Of a DNA stretch of 64,000 bases, positions 10,401 through 20,650 are shown in pieces (the stretch's first letter is position 1; each line of letters opens with the position of its first letter). Source of the DNA: Limanda limanda. Taxonomy: Eukaryota; Chordata; Actinopteri; Pleuronectiformes; Pleuronectidae. A program made the translations under genes and the position numbers. The notes beneath the pieces are model-generated. The model was not told the DNA's origin and did not search any database. It saw only the letters and a program-made list of their open reading frames with translations. The stretch is from assembly GCF_963576545.1 (NCBI RefSeq), contig NC_083651.1, positions 17,035,580 through 17,099,579 on the forward strand, in the 5' to 3' direction.

Positions 10401-11109
10401 TGGAGTTGGGGTTTTGTGAACCCAGCTCGTCTATCTGCTTCGTCTCAAACATCCAGGCTGTGCGTCTCACATCTTTGCCGAGAATCATTTCCTGTTGAGT
10501 TATTTTCTTGTCGTCATCCTCCTCCTCCTCCTCATCGAGAGTTTCATCTTTGATGGTGTCCAGCGGCTTATTTTCAAACATCCAACGCATGTTCTGCACC
10601 TCGCCCGGAAGAATCTCCTCCCACTCCGCGTATTCTTCATCGTTCATTTCATTTGGACTAACACGGTCGTCCTCGTACATGTACTCTTCTCTCTCTGACT
10701 GGTGGATCTCTGTTTCATTGTTGTTGCTCAGGCACTCTTTCTCAATATTCCTGCGAACCTCAGGATGAATGTGTTTGTAAAGGCGTTTCAGCTCTGACAT
10801 GCCCTTCTGCTTGAAGTAAGCCTCTCTGTTTAGTTGGTATTTGGGGTTTGCTGGCTCTGGAGGCTCTGGTGAGTAATGGCCCTCTGGAATATTATCATCG
10901 TCTAATGGCATTTGTAGTAAGTCGGGAGGTGGGGGTGGAAGATAGTCAGAATCCTCAGCCGGTGGGGGCGGGAAGTCTTCATAATCCATCACTGCAGCTG
11001 TTGTTTCTTCTCTCGCTCCAGCAGCAGACGCCTCGTAGACCTCACAAGTCAAGGCGTTGTTATGTGTCACATTTGAGGACCACTTAGCACGATTGATGTC
11101 ACGTCCAAT
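1438..11109 (-). CDS. xirp2: xirp2 giant Xin-repeat exon
   Basis: Single exon with an open frame of about 9.67 kb. The acceptor is ttccttaaaaag at 11110-11121 and the first codons read IGRDINRAKW, in phase 0 with the exon ending at 12158. It contains FPPPP and LPPPPP motifs (possible EVH1 ligands for Ena/VASP proteins), Xin repeats from about 10620 down to 7360, degenerate repeats down to about 5850, polyproline runs at about 5300-5490, and a 51-bp minisatellite at 4717-5034. The frame ends with TGA at 1438-1440. A usable donor (CTG followed by GTAAAA) lies just before the stop at 1456-1458, so some transcripts might splice out of this exon, but the total length argues that the long isoform normally stops here. 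Giant single repeat exons are typical of XIRP1 and XIRP2. Confidence 0.93.
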   Translation of the reverse strand: MGRDINRAKWSSNVTHNNALTCEVYEASAAGAREETTAAVMDYEDFPPPPAEDSDYLPPPPPDLLQMPLDDDNIPEGHYSPEPPEPANPKYQLNREAYFKQKGMSELKRLYKHIHPEVRRNIEKECLSNNNETEIHQSEREEYMYEDDRVSPNEMNDEEYAEWEEILPGEVQNMRWMFENKPLDTIKDETLDEEEEEDDDKKITQQEMILGKDVRRTAWMFETKQIDELGSQNPNSTEYRNKSNKFDKGDVRAAAWLFETQSMDTLNKMRTEEDLTKEVAFTEEDGNATIYMIDNKYMESLGHTETIDESHLLSLRAVLEEINGEVKTITSTFDTQFKCIIMGQSSQMLEIKSVRKIETELENSIASRWLFDTQPLDMTNREPTPLKLVCSLSMEDSSKGDWGRWLFEIKTLNSLNEWESSQMEKEELIGTDVRKHCLVFETQPMDSLKDDSNARPQGVEEIIGGNVRSARNFFETSPQVARRNCTDVGKLKKATVSEEMKGDVRHQKWRFESQALEHIRDEKKEVTQTVNIQEDLTQEDGTSCRADVRKNCWAFETQSMDTLKDDSNTQSMTKEEIIAGNVRSARHYFETNPDEELKELAEVGKLKKAAALDEEKGDVRHQKWRFESQPLEQIREEKKEVVRTIDMEEIDKVDVLNYRQIFESTDSTWRDESHKILIEGAQSGSVKSNKNLFESSQLYAMQDSSGHFHEVRTVRREEVVKGDVTSCKWMFETRPIDQFDETMDRYQIIKGISKQEIESGDVKTAKWLFETQPLDAIKYFSNIEDLETVETSTKQEVVKGDVKTCKWLFETKPMDILCERSELKGENESEEMRKGDVKTCTWLFETQALDAIHETETVLKTCTVNQEDVRGKDVRTACFLFETENLENLTGEETDSFKRVTEIDIGSGDVSRMKYVFENQTSDIMTSTSDEVMQKLKRVQTEDIQKGNVGTCKWRFENQSIDTLHESQEESISRRINDVQGGDVDKGRFIFETRSLDKIHEVSAESDSELRKIQKIVRDKDEKGDVRNYTMMFETEPLYAIQDKEGHYHEVTTVTSEEVSRGDVVGTRWLFETKPLDAIQDTDEVYVIKSVTQQDVQKGDVTSAKWKFETQPLDRIAEEKKEFTKTVDDIQGGNVSMNKHRFESDASSQESVRTVNVSEIQKGDVRSAKWRFETTSIDKIKSMSSENLIETVRREEVARGDVKQSVWLFEKNPLDHIKEADEDVETTQEEIPKADVKTATWLFETTPMDDFNETKMERTEILGKSVRGTLEELYSQEMVKSKGILIEADEIGDVRMAKYQLMNTQAPEIQREDVISGDLQTIMMNLLTRQERGEQQIIIDSEEKGNISSTMQELFSQKTDSSTEREEILSGDIREAINNLFSGDGTKKHGILIQEGEKGDVQMTIYSLLNQQENANVEREDIVRGDIKSTLQKLSSYDKTDQAMKIKVEDIVKGNVNFYSTCIESGALDYLKQLHLGTDETSPEREEKVEIVGGDIKGTKLILGRSQMQIERTVEDVTPGDVHNTVKMFMTEPTVERLQKEEIVKGDLRAAMSSLSESVNQTVVMEKEEVVKGNLPKTLRRLEKAQQRHKEVEKPDIVPGNIRGAKRSLEKSATLRTKVDVEDLVSGDVKATLKSLELAKQTVREIEKEEIVRGDIHTAMQNLHDASSERITCQQEIDVQGNIRGTIQLLMESPPSPRMQRSPSGEGDVKGDVKMSIKSLYDMQEQTQLEKEEVIKGDVKGKIKSLLETAQREAQTKVRQGAYRRARVKQSPPVKNLNADAQRNIQKVRTANVVETSTSLKETENVASKTCTVEQSSQQSTTVVEHKTITQNHGIKTVKTEFRNLNSNQRGMTKQDKTRVKTGVYILKQQVPEHDLPLPPPPPPVVDTDLPPPPPPTPPPPPSVDSDIDQLPPPPPPLTSEQDLLPPPPSQQELESMPAQAIHPSPVKAKRLTVKKVKAPTLHQVPKMEPKVEISKTQKVEVTSEKKVEMNQSQSKTTTHTSKTVSYEIPPPPESPRPVQKVNVAPVKFTPPSSPTPPMRGITTKFTPPSSPTPHMRGIMTKFTPPSSPTPPMRGVMTKFTPPSSPTPHMRGMMTKFTPPSSPTPHMRGIMTKFTPPSSPTPPMKGKMTKFNTPLIKAEEHFRKLRDENTPPTTPTPIYIHDSVTAALEMLSNEDIEQFDAKTSEITKQQAEKKSLNVHSDLLPCDLSKHVVNTTHGKVSASQETMLRDSMIISNAKQQMVSESSKVVSVQKTSVRQQMHSTSQSTVSVSSSQSAASVITGQVHTSNTVVARTENMTAERKESKSQKTKGSDKSEDKKEGEMPKPERSAEENVKSSKKQSESKKTSDNPAPTLITNLPNQSSKTDNVTSGKNGKESKSPQRENKKKNDHSPTKSQEKVSDQPVQTDKTAATANGKTSKQNQKGKKNNKQEKQVETKMSHESEKQSVSQELKVETTRVKVISESKELKLGIKKVTASPAPVSALAASEIITDSQLETPTPTKRKKKSKRSKGSPPSQSKDVSTESKVEAKETKTVTTHQTQDTIAVAQVHKSLKEEHMQVMREVIATDNQKLELKGIQKDVKSSEKKKGVTLLQQSVEEPREESRNVPITVTCESEQTQLAKSTTGRTDGESQRREVQVLISHMTKLRRKNDSKSLKTLLRALPDWLISPQRKCELEDSVVESDAHKNEEILSHVRKLAEAKLMHLEDNETMEKHEFESVSEKAISSGATQRISKISIGSAKIENQITKKTSQVWREEVSQFKSVDLRAPSPLLRMRSPSPTFITIESTRRTNSPQRVTPSPTLLHRPPTPPTPPPRRCDTPTSRLNRITPSPTFDRAENLARLKDTTAKLSRGVTPPPLLAPQQISEQKSEIVEPPASFHRQIKIESQVVEAQTLTANETQSESETQAPLCPYNPDLEEDSELSSASVREKREFFEDAQKAEIQKTYVRKEQIAIPERLGPDLEEDVAEDKNKEIDELPRADLSGLVHKFESSEEKMYLKKELIPLAEQLHNNTEGTACKKEKVDILEQGMPSFDIQAIKNVFELGELSSSFREEREDQEEPESNRSEITADTSKRERSQETRGGSGQSTPLPLQKHEADAVPAEPSAFSEAKSITEHFSNVDEFGNEVIGKRTAVIELSESSSSQQVPFSYADVVKKKAAVARRTETYDEDATEKLLRNFHKTWTESETVFKSLGYSVSEETTAQVLSSETRIVSSGKTRTA

Positions 11110-14100
11110 CTTTTTAAGGAACAAAAACCACATTTATGGGTAAATACCTATACCTCCAACCCATTACTTCCAGGCAGAGCTATATGTGCATTACAAGTCA
11201 CCTTGTTGTACCACTTGCAGATTAAGTACAGAATTGACCTCATATCACATGAGTAAAGCAAACTGATCAGTTTGTACAGCTGCTTCCCGTTTAAAGTGAT
11301 AATATGGTAAAACATGGCTTCGCTTTCATTTTGAAGCTTGAACAAGAATACATACAACTTCAGTAAAGTTAACGTCAACACTGAACATGGGCTTTCTTGT
11401 ATTGACATTGGTTTCGTTTTAATACATTTAATTTGGTTTGGAAGTACAGGAACAATAAGGAGCAGCCACTGTGAGGTGTTGGATGAAGAGTTGGCTGCAC
11501 ACTTCCAACTCCTTAGCAAGGTGACTAACTTCATGTGTGTAATACTACTGTCAGCAGCACAAAATCAGATGATGATTTCAATTATTTACAAAAAAAATAC
11601 TTTTTTACTGGCTGCACTGTGAACACACACAACAGCTGCTCTTCTGCTGTATTTTTGATAAAGAAACAAATTGATGTTTGCTGCACTATTAAGTGATACT
11701 GCACATTTAAATAAGTTTTTTGAGCAGTAAACTAAATAATAAGACTGTTAGTGTCTGAAACACATAAATGCTGGTTTCCATATCACATGTACTAGCATTA
11801 TATATGGGTTGAAAATGGCTCCGTACACCACCTAGTGTTTTAAACCGTTTGAGTATTGGCCTGCTCACATAGGGTGAACCGTTAGGAATGTCTCTATGGC
11901 ATGACTTCCTTAGCCCCACCCCCCTGCTCTGCGGGGCATGTTTTGAATTTCCAGGGAGTGACACTTCAGACGAAACTTAGGGATGAAGTTACACTTTAAA
12001 CAGCACTTGCTGTTACCACCAGTAAACCAGGAAGAAAATATTAAAGATTTTCACTTTAAATAATAGATCAAGTATCTTAAAATACACATTCTTAGGTTCC
12101 CTAAATGAAAAACGTTTGTCTGTATTTGCCTGACTCGAGTGAAACTGAAATGCTTACTTTGACTGGTTTGGGAGGAGCAGCTTCTTCTATTGTTCTTTCA
12201 AAGCGATCCCTCAGTTCTTTTGTAGTGTACCTGGGAAAGTCCTCTTCTAAAATATCAGCACAGATGTGAGAATAAAGGGAGGCCTTCAATTTGCAGTGAC
12301 AGTCTTTATAGCCGAGGATAAAAATATCCAAAGGAAAAGAAACCCATCCTACCTGTTTCATCTTGATGGTTTTCATAACTGGATGCCAGGTTACTGTCGC
12401 TGTACGACACCTGTGTGTGGAAAATGAATGAAAAAATCTTTGAGCATCATCAAGTACACAAATTGAACTCGTCAGCTACACCCTCCAAGCGCTGCCCATG
12501 TTCTCATTAAGTGTTTTTAATCCCAGCCCAGACTGTTGTTCCCCACTACACAAACATTAATTACACAAAATGGATTGATTGCAGTCTGCTCCAGTTTTTT
12601 TTCTCAACAAGGTTATTAAAGAGTCGATCTCATTATCAAAGCCACGGCTGCGGAAACACAGTAGAGGGACGCGTTCAGTACCATCGTCTCCTGGTTGAAG
12701 TTGAGCTGCTGGCTCCCCGGGCCGACCTGCCTGATGCCGCTCGACACCGTCACCTCCGAGTTTGACATCTCCTGTGAAGATAAAGACGGCGGGGTTGTCA
12801 AACACGGGCGGAGAAAAAATGTGTCTGCGCCGCACAAACCCGGCATCACGCAAACGACTCCCAATGTTTCATTTCACACATAACCACAGCGCCTTGTGGT
12901 AGCCACAGATGTGAGTTCACTCCACTACAATTTACAGTCAAAGCTTCACGGTACATGACTGAGTACCACGCGGAGACAATGTTGGATTGCTCGCTGTGGT
13001 TCGAGATAACTAATCACAGATGGAGGCAAGATGTCAGAGAATGTGCCAGGCTGTTCACTCACACTGTACCAAGAGCCTGGAATAATGAATTCTTTTCCAC
13101 CGCTTTTAGCCGAACGGAGCTACAGTCTAAGTGTTATGAAACTCCCTGGAGGTTTTTCCATGAAAGATATTAGAAGTGTCAAGTACTGTCTGTAACATGA
13201 ATGCATAGACTTTTCCTCCGTTCGGTTATTGGCGCAATAAGTCGATTTGTTCCTTGTAAAACTCCTCATGCAGCAATGCAGATGAGAAGCCAAATGGAGA
13301 AGTGCAAATAGAAACCAGCTCAGGTAGGAAGTAACAATACAGTCATTTACCCACAGTCACCTCTTCCATGCTGTTAGTGTCATCCTGACGAAGGTATATA
13401 GACACTGTGTTCTAATATGTGTACCTGCACACTTCGGTGATGGAAATGGAACTGGGTTACATTGTGTGATGTTGCCGTTTCCTGGGTCTCAAATTGTTTC
13501 CTCACACTGGCGATTCCCACTGGCAGGGAGCAGACCTCCGATTCCTCCATGACCTAATGAAGCAGGAAATATTATTAGCTGCCTCCATTTCTTTGTGACC
13601 TGAAATCACACAGATGCTGCGAAGGGCTGGTCTCTGCTGTGTGCATGCAGCTCAGGCTGTTGTCAAATGTGGTGCAGCCGATGCTATATGTGCGGTTCGC
13701 TTTCTGCAGACACACAAATGCAGACACAAACTCACGTATATTCTTTTATGTCAAGGTTCCAAATCGACATTAGAGATTGCACAAGCTCTTCAGAGCAAAG
13801 CCACCAATATGTTATAGTCTATATGTTGTCTGCACCATCCCTCTATATTCTGCCCTGTAAGGGGAGTCTCATGTTTCCCCCCCTATTTATACATGTACAT
13901 GCAATATCGCTCACCCCCTTTTCCCTGCTTCAAAACTGTCATCAGCTCAACTAATAACTGCATGACCGCACCAACAATAATGGTGACAATACCTTCTTAG
14001 TGTAGTTCAGCTACTGTGCAGCACTGGGTGCTCAGGTAAGAGACTTTCCCCAACAACATACACACCAAGAAAGCAAACAAACCGATATAAATAGCCGCTG

Positions 14101-14261
14101 AGGTTTGGCTTATACCTTGGGCAAGTTTTCTTTTTCAGTGCAGGCAGAGCTCTAATAGTAGTACGTGCCATAGCTGAAGCGATACCAAGTCCATGCACGA
14201 GCGTAAATACCCCGCTGGGGATGGTGTTGTCCGCTCGCTTGGAGACAGCTGCCTGGTACAT
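1438..14261 (-). CDS. xirp2: Xin actin-binding repeat-containing protein 2, long isoform (six coding exons)
   Basis: Large actin-binding scaffold of striated muscle adhesion sites (intercalated discs, costameres, myotendinous junctions). Xin repeats bind and stabilise F-actin. Predicted CDS joins 14261-14211, 13553-13425, 12771-12682, 12410-12353, 12246-12158 and 11109-1438. All junctions are GT-AG and in phase, giving 3362 aa; I remember human XIRP2 as about 3374 aa. The start ATG at 14261-14259 begins MYQAAVSKRAD, the counterpart of human MARYQAAVSRGD. Order of parts: N-terminal region, FPPPP and LPPPPP motifs near residues 185-201, about 30 Xin repeats of the type GDVxxxxWLFETxPLD, about a dozen degenerate GD-V/I repeats, polyproline segments, a 17-residue repeat array, a Lys/Ser-rich region and a conserved C-terminus. 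The repeat number and the matching order of individual repeats favour XIRP2 over XIRP1 (about 16 repeats). Teleosts can have two copies (a and b); I cannot tell which this is. Confidence 0.9.
4717..5034 (-). repeat. xirp2: 51-bp in-frame minisatellite (17-residue proline repeat, six copies)
   Basis: The plus-strand landmark gaatttagtcat recurs at 4717, 4768, 4819, 4870, 4921 and 4972, with a variant at 5023, so the period is exactly 51 bp. On the minus strand each unit encodes a variant of MTKFTPPSSPTPPMRGI. The last unit runs into KFNTPLIKAEEHFRKLRDE, the counterpart of a conserved segment of human XIRP2. The array keeps the frame and is very uniform, which suggests recent expansion or homogenisation. 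TPP and SPTP motifs could be proline-directed phosphorylation sites; that is inference. Confidence 0.93.
7360..10620 (-). repeat. xirp2: Xin actin-binding repeat region (about 30 repeats of 16 aa)
   Basis: Reading the minus strand I count about 30 units with the pattern (E/D)xxxGDVxxxxWxFETxPLD spaced about 30-45 residues apart. The first is GEVQNMRWMFENKPLD near 10,600 and the last clear one is ADVKTATWLFETTPMD near 7,390. Tandem use of this motif lets the protein wrap along actin filaments. Units 4 to 7 (about 9,855-10,260) have lost the GDV or FET core. After unit 30 the pattern continues in a degenerate GD(V/I)xxxxxxL form without the aromatic core, as in mammalian XIRP2. The count is by eye and could be off by two or three. 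Confidence 0.85.
9130..9819 (-). repeat. xirp2: 345-bp tandem duplication of a three-Xin-repeat block
   Basis: Two adjacent blocks of about 115 residues match each other through all three Xin repeats and their linkers. Copy A is at 9475-9819, starting TDVRKHC; copy B runs from 9474 down to about 9130, starting ADVRKNC. Shared landmarks are KDDSN after the first repeat, EEII(G/A)GNVRSAR in the second, VGKLKKA in the linker and KGDVRHQKWRFESQ in the third. The DNA period is 345 bp, measured between the ttgactctc landmarks at 9223 and 9568. Confidence 0.85.
11110..12157 (-). other. xirp2: xirp2 intron before the giant exon
   Basis: About 1.05 kb of AT-rich sequence with no conserved coding. In the short isoform this intron would merge with the skipped giant exon. 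Confidence 0.6.
12158..12246 (-). CDS. xirp2: xirp2 coding exon 5
   Basis: 89-bp exon. The acceptor is gatattttag and the donor AAA followed by gtaagc. It encodes EDFPRYTTKELRDRFERTI and then EEAAPPKPVK, the counterpart of the human VSTKLLKEQFEKSAQ to PAKQIK segment. It enters in phase 1 and leaves in phase 0. Because it leaves in phase 0, it can join either the giant exon at 11109 or the LIM exon at 703 without breaking the frame. Confidence 0.85.
12353..12410 (-). CDS. xirp2: xirp2 coding exon 4
   Basis: 58-bp exon. The acceptor ends ccacacacag and the donor is CAG followed by gtagga. It encodes VSYSDSNLASSYENHQDET plus the first base of a Glu codon that is completed by exon 12158-12246. 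Both splice sites are good and the phase (0 in, 1 out) is exactly what the neighbours need. The sequence itself is poorly conserved; its position corresponds to the acidic linker of human XIRP2. Confidence 0.75.
12682..12771 (-). CDS. xirp2: xirp2 coding exon 3
   Basis: 90-bp exon, phase 0 at both ends. The acceptor is tatcttcacag and the donor ATG followed by gtactg. It encodes 30 residues beginning EMSNSEVTVSSGIRQ and ending QQLNFNQETM. The end aligns with the human FHQYVQET segment. The local GC content is high. Confidence 0.75.
12772..13424 (-). other. xirp2: xirp2 intron
   Basis: About 650 bp between coding exons 2 and 3. No additional exon is recognised. Confidence 0.55.
13425..13553 (-). 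CDS. xirp2: xirp2 coding exon 2
   Basis: 129-bp exon, phase 0 at both ends. The acceptor ends cttcattag and the donor is CAG followed by gtacac. It encodes VMEESEVCSLPVGIASVRKQ and then FETQETATSHNVTQFHFHHR and SVQ. This matches the human [20 protein letters not shown] segment closely, which is the best single proof that this gene is XIRP2 outside the repeat exon. Confidence 0.88.
13554..14210 (-). other. xirp2: xirp2 intron
   Basis: About 650 bp between the first recognised coding exon and coding exon 2. Nothing recognised inside. Confidence 0.55.
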
Positions 14262-14318
14262 GGCCTCACAGTTGGTCAGTGGGATGACCTCTGAGTCCGC
14301 AGAGTGAATCCGGTTCCT
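14211..14318 (-). CDS. xirp2: xirp2 first recognised coding exon (start codon at 14261)
   Basis: The minus strand reads RNRIHSADSEVIPLTNCEA and then MYQAAVSKRADNTIPSG, ending at a GGG-gtattt donor in phase 0. The MYQAAVSKRAD part matches the human start MARYQAAVSRGD, so ATG 14261-14259 is the likely start. The residues before it resemble the human upstream extension (EVVSLKERM), so a longer N-terminal form may exist. The 5' border at 14318 is a guess: the candidate acceptor (gaaccag) has a poor pyrimidine tract, and this may instead be the 5' UTR of a first exon. Confidence 0.75.
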
Positions 14319-14472
14319 CTGGTTCAAAGCTTACAGGAAGTCCTGCCCTGGTTAAACCTGCACTGCTACAGCACAGATAGCCAGTAAACTGTTAGAGTAA
14401 GAACGCCTCTTACATGTGTTATTAGGTCTTTTCTAATTATCCAGAGGTAGCACCCTTTATGTTACCACCAAT

Positions 14473-14854
14473 TTAAAGGTCCAGTGTGTAAGATTTAGGT
14501 GAAAGGGATCTATGGGCAGAAATTCAAAATAAGATAATCCTAGTGATGTTTTCACTTGTGTGTTTCATCTAAATTGTACGAATTGTTGTTTCTTTACCCT
14601 AGAATAGGGTCGTTTATATTTAAATACTTTAAATTTGAATTGGGAGCAGGTTCTCTCTAAGGAGGCAGCCATTTTTTTTTTTTACAGTAGCCCAGACTGG
14701 CCAAACTGAACACCTTTTGAGTTTTTATGACAACTGAAGGATACAACAGGTTCACTTACAGGTTTTTGAAGAGGAGGGTGAGAGGAGGGGTATTCAGCTG
14801 CAACGTGCATTTTCACCACTAGGTGTCACTAAATTCTACACACTGAACCTTTAA
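14473..14854. mobile_element. Short TIR element (MITE) flanked by TTAA
   Basis: 382-bp unit. The left end is TTAAAGGTCCAGTGTGTA and the right end, reverse-complemented, is TTAAAGGTTCAGTGTGTA, so the termini are inverted repeats with one mismatch in 18. TTAA at both edges is the target-site pattern of piggyBac-like elements. It has no ORF, so it is non-autonomous. It sits about 150 bp upstream of the first recognised xirp2 coding exon and contains a poly-T run near 14,680. Confidence 0.8.
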
Positions 14855-18369
<3,515 letters not shown>

Positions 18370-18914
18370 CCCAGAAGCCCTGCCAGCAGATGAGAAATGA
18401 TTTCCAGCAAATACCATAGACATTCACATATTGGAAGACACTTACACATGGTGCCAAGAAAAAAAGACCAGTCTGACCAATATTAAACTAAATATTTTAG
18501 TGTTGACTACGTTCACCAAGTCTTTGGCTGAAGAACTGTCCAGCTCTCATTATTAAAGGCAAACAGAGTTGCAGAACTGAACTGATGGGCATCATCGACT
18601 GGTAGTGAAGCCAAAGCTTCCAGAGACAATAGCCTGCTGTTACCACAGGTGGGCATTGAATTAAAAGATGGATGCAAACCGTAATACAGCCCAAAGCAAA
18701 CAGAAAATATCACAGTCTTTATGGAACTGAACGCTGTTCTGAGATCAGATGAAAGGACAGATTTTACTTGTGCTTCGGAATCATCTAATTGACTGTTTTT
18801 AACTGTAACAGGTCAAGGACCGAGTGCTTTTCCTGACAGCACATCACTGGAGTTAATTTGTACTTTTTTGTGTTCTGTAGTGCTGTAGCAAGTCCTTAGC
18901 TTGGTATCATGTTA

Positions 18915-19440
18915 CAGTAGTGAGGTGTAAAAAGTAAATGTACTGTGTTACTATACATATGTACATTTTTCATGTATTTTTCTTTACTTAAGTGGATTTA
19001 TCTTGGGTGCATTTCACTTTTATTCAAATTCATCTATCAACAAATATCTGTACTTTCTACTCCACTTCATTTTTATTATGCACTGTGTTCCCAGTGTTTT
19101 TTAACCCTAACCCTTTTTTACATATTTACAAGTGATCAATAACAAGATGGGGCCTGGTCTACTGATCCAATCAGAGCGTTGTGTGATATTAGACCCCGCC
19201 TCCTTCCACAAGTCCACCTGCAGCAGAGCTCAGAGGGATTCAGTAGAGGTCACAGCCGAGACTCAGCCATAATGATGTCATAGATTATTGCTTTAGGGAA
19301 TAAGCCACTCCCTGCAAGTATTTTTACATTTAATACTTTAAGTACACTTAAAAGAAGTACTTACTTTTACTCTAGTAGACAAGGAAGTTTGTAACTGTTT
19401 ACTTGAGTATGTTTTTGTCCATTCCTGTGAAATGTTTCAT
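18915..19440. repeat. Dispersed repeat of the teleost 'AGTACTTTTAC' type
   Basis: The left part holds gtgaggtgtaaaaagtaaat and ctttctactccactt; the right part holds aagtacttacttttactcta and tttacttgagtat. These A/T-rich TACT motifs in opposite orientation are typical of a widespread non-autonomous DNA repeat in fish. Family name not assigned. Confidence 0.55.
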
Positions 19441-19849
19441 CACTTCTTTCATCACTTTTGTGGAATTGTACATCACAGGATGGTGATTTCTACTCTTTTC
19501 TTACCTTTACTAAAGTTTATGAAAATAATTTATAGTACTTGAAAGTATTGTCTGTAGATCCTGTCCATAAGTGCTGTTCAGTCCACACAGCCCATAAACA
19601 TTTGAACACAGTTGGTATTGTTTTGGCTCTCTCCTCCAGAGCATTACTTTTGAAACAAATCAATGACCATCAGCTGAGAGTGCTGACTTGTGGCTGTGTT
19701 TTAAGGGAGGTGATGTAAGAAGACATCTGAGAAGGAACCATAGCCACTTATTATATTATTTATATTATTACCATAGATGTTTTTGAAAAGTGCAGCAGGA
19801 AGTTCCCTTCTCATAATGCCCTCAAATGAATCCTGCAAAATGTCTTCAA

Positions 19850-20650
19850 ACACCTAATATTAATAATAGTAATAATAATAATATACAATATGTGTAGCAC
19901 CTTTTCCATATGAAAAAGGCAGCGCAAAGTGCTTTACATACAATATAATAATAATTCACAGCCTTGTATGTAAGGAGGAGAACCTAAAGTCAATCCTGTG
20001 TGTAACTGGCAACCAGCGCAGAGCAGCTACATCTGGACTAATGGGTTCCTTCCTCTTGGTTCTACTTAACAGCCAAGCAGCAGAGTTCTGAATGAGCTCT
20101 AATGTTTTCTTTGAGAGGCCTGTAAAAAGTGCATTACGGTAATCCAGTCAGCTAGAAATAGAAGGCATGAATCAGCTTCTCAGCATCTGTCTGATTCCTA
20201 AATGGCTGAACCTTTGGTGTGTTTCTAGGGTGGAAAAAAATTTGTTTTGGTCCCCTTGTTAATGTGTTGCCTTGAAACTCAGATCAGGGTCTAACAAAAC
20301 AAAGAAACCTGTAACTTCGGATTTATCCAAGGAGTTAGCTGACACAGAATATTTCCCAGCATTTCTCTTTTGATTTTTGCCCTACCAAAACCATTTCTGT
20401 TTTATCCTCATTAATATTAATAAAATTATTGCTCATGCATGTATTTATTGCTGAAAGACATTTAGTGATGGAGCCTAGAGCTTTATCATCATTTGACTCA
20501 GCAGTCAGCAGCAATGCACAGTTGTGTCCACTGCGTAACTATGGAAACAAACATTGTCTCCCACTGGCAGCATATACAGTGAGAATAATAAAGGTCAAAG
20601 GCAGCCCCTCTGTGCAACCCCAAAACAGCTGTCATGTTTCTCAGACACAT
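19850..20650 (-). mobile_element. L2-type LINE fragment (reverse transcriptase C-terminal part, degenerate)
   Basis: On the minus strand, broken frames read PLLFSLYMLPVGDN, a decayed RT active-site region (YAVDT where YADDT is expected), then LSKKTLELIQNSAAWLLSRT, then ALRWLPVTHRIDFRF. It ends in an L2-like tail with gtaaagcactttgcgctgcc. Several stops and frame breaks make it inactive. Confidence 0.8.

Noticed and set aside
14007..14210. Extension of the xirp2 first-exon frame below 14211
   Set aside because: The GGG-gtattt donor at 14211 and the in-frame match of the next exon to the human sequence show that the rest is intron.
19100..19115. Telomere-like aaccctaaccc
   Set aside because: Only about two units; too short to be an interstitial telomere.
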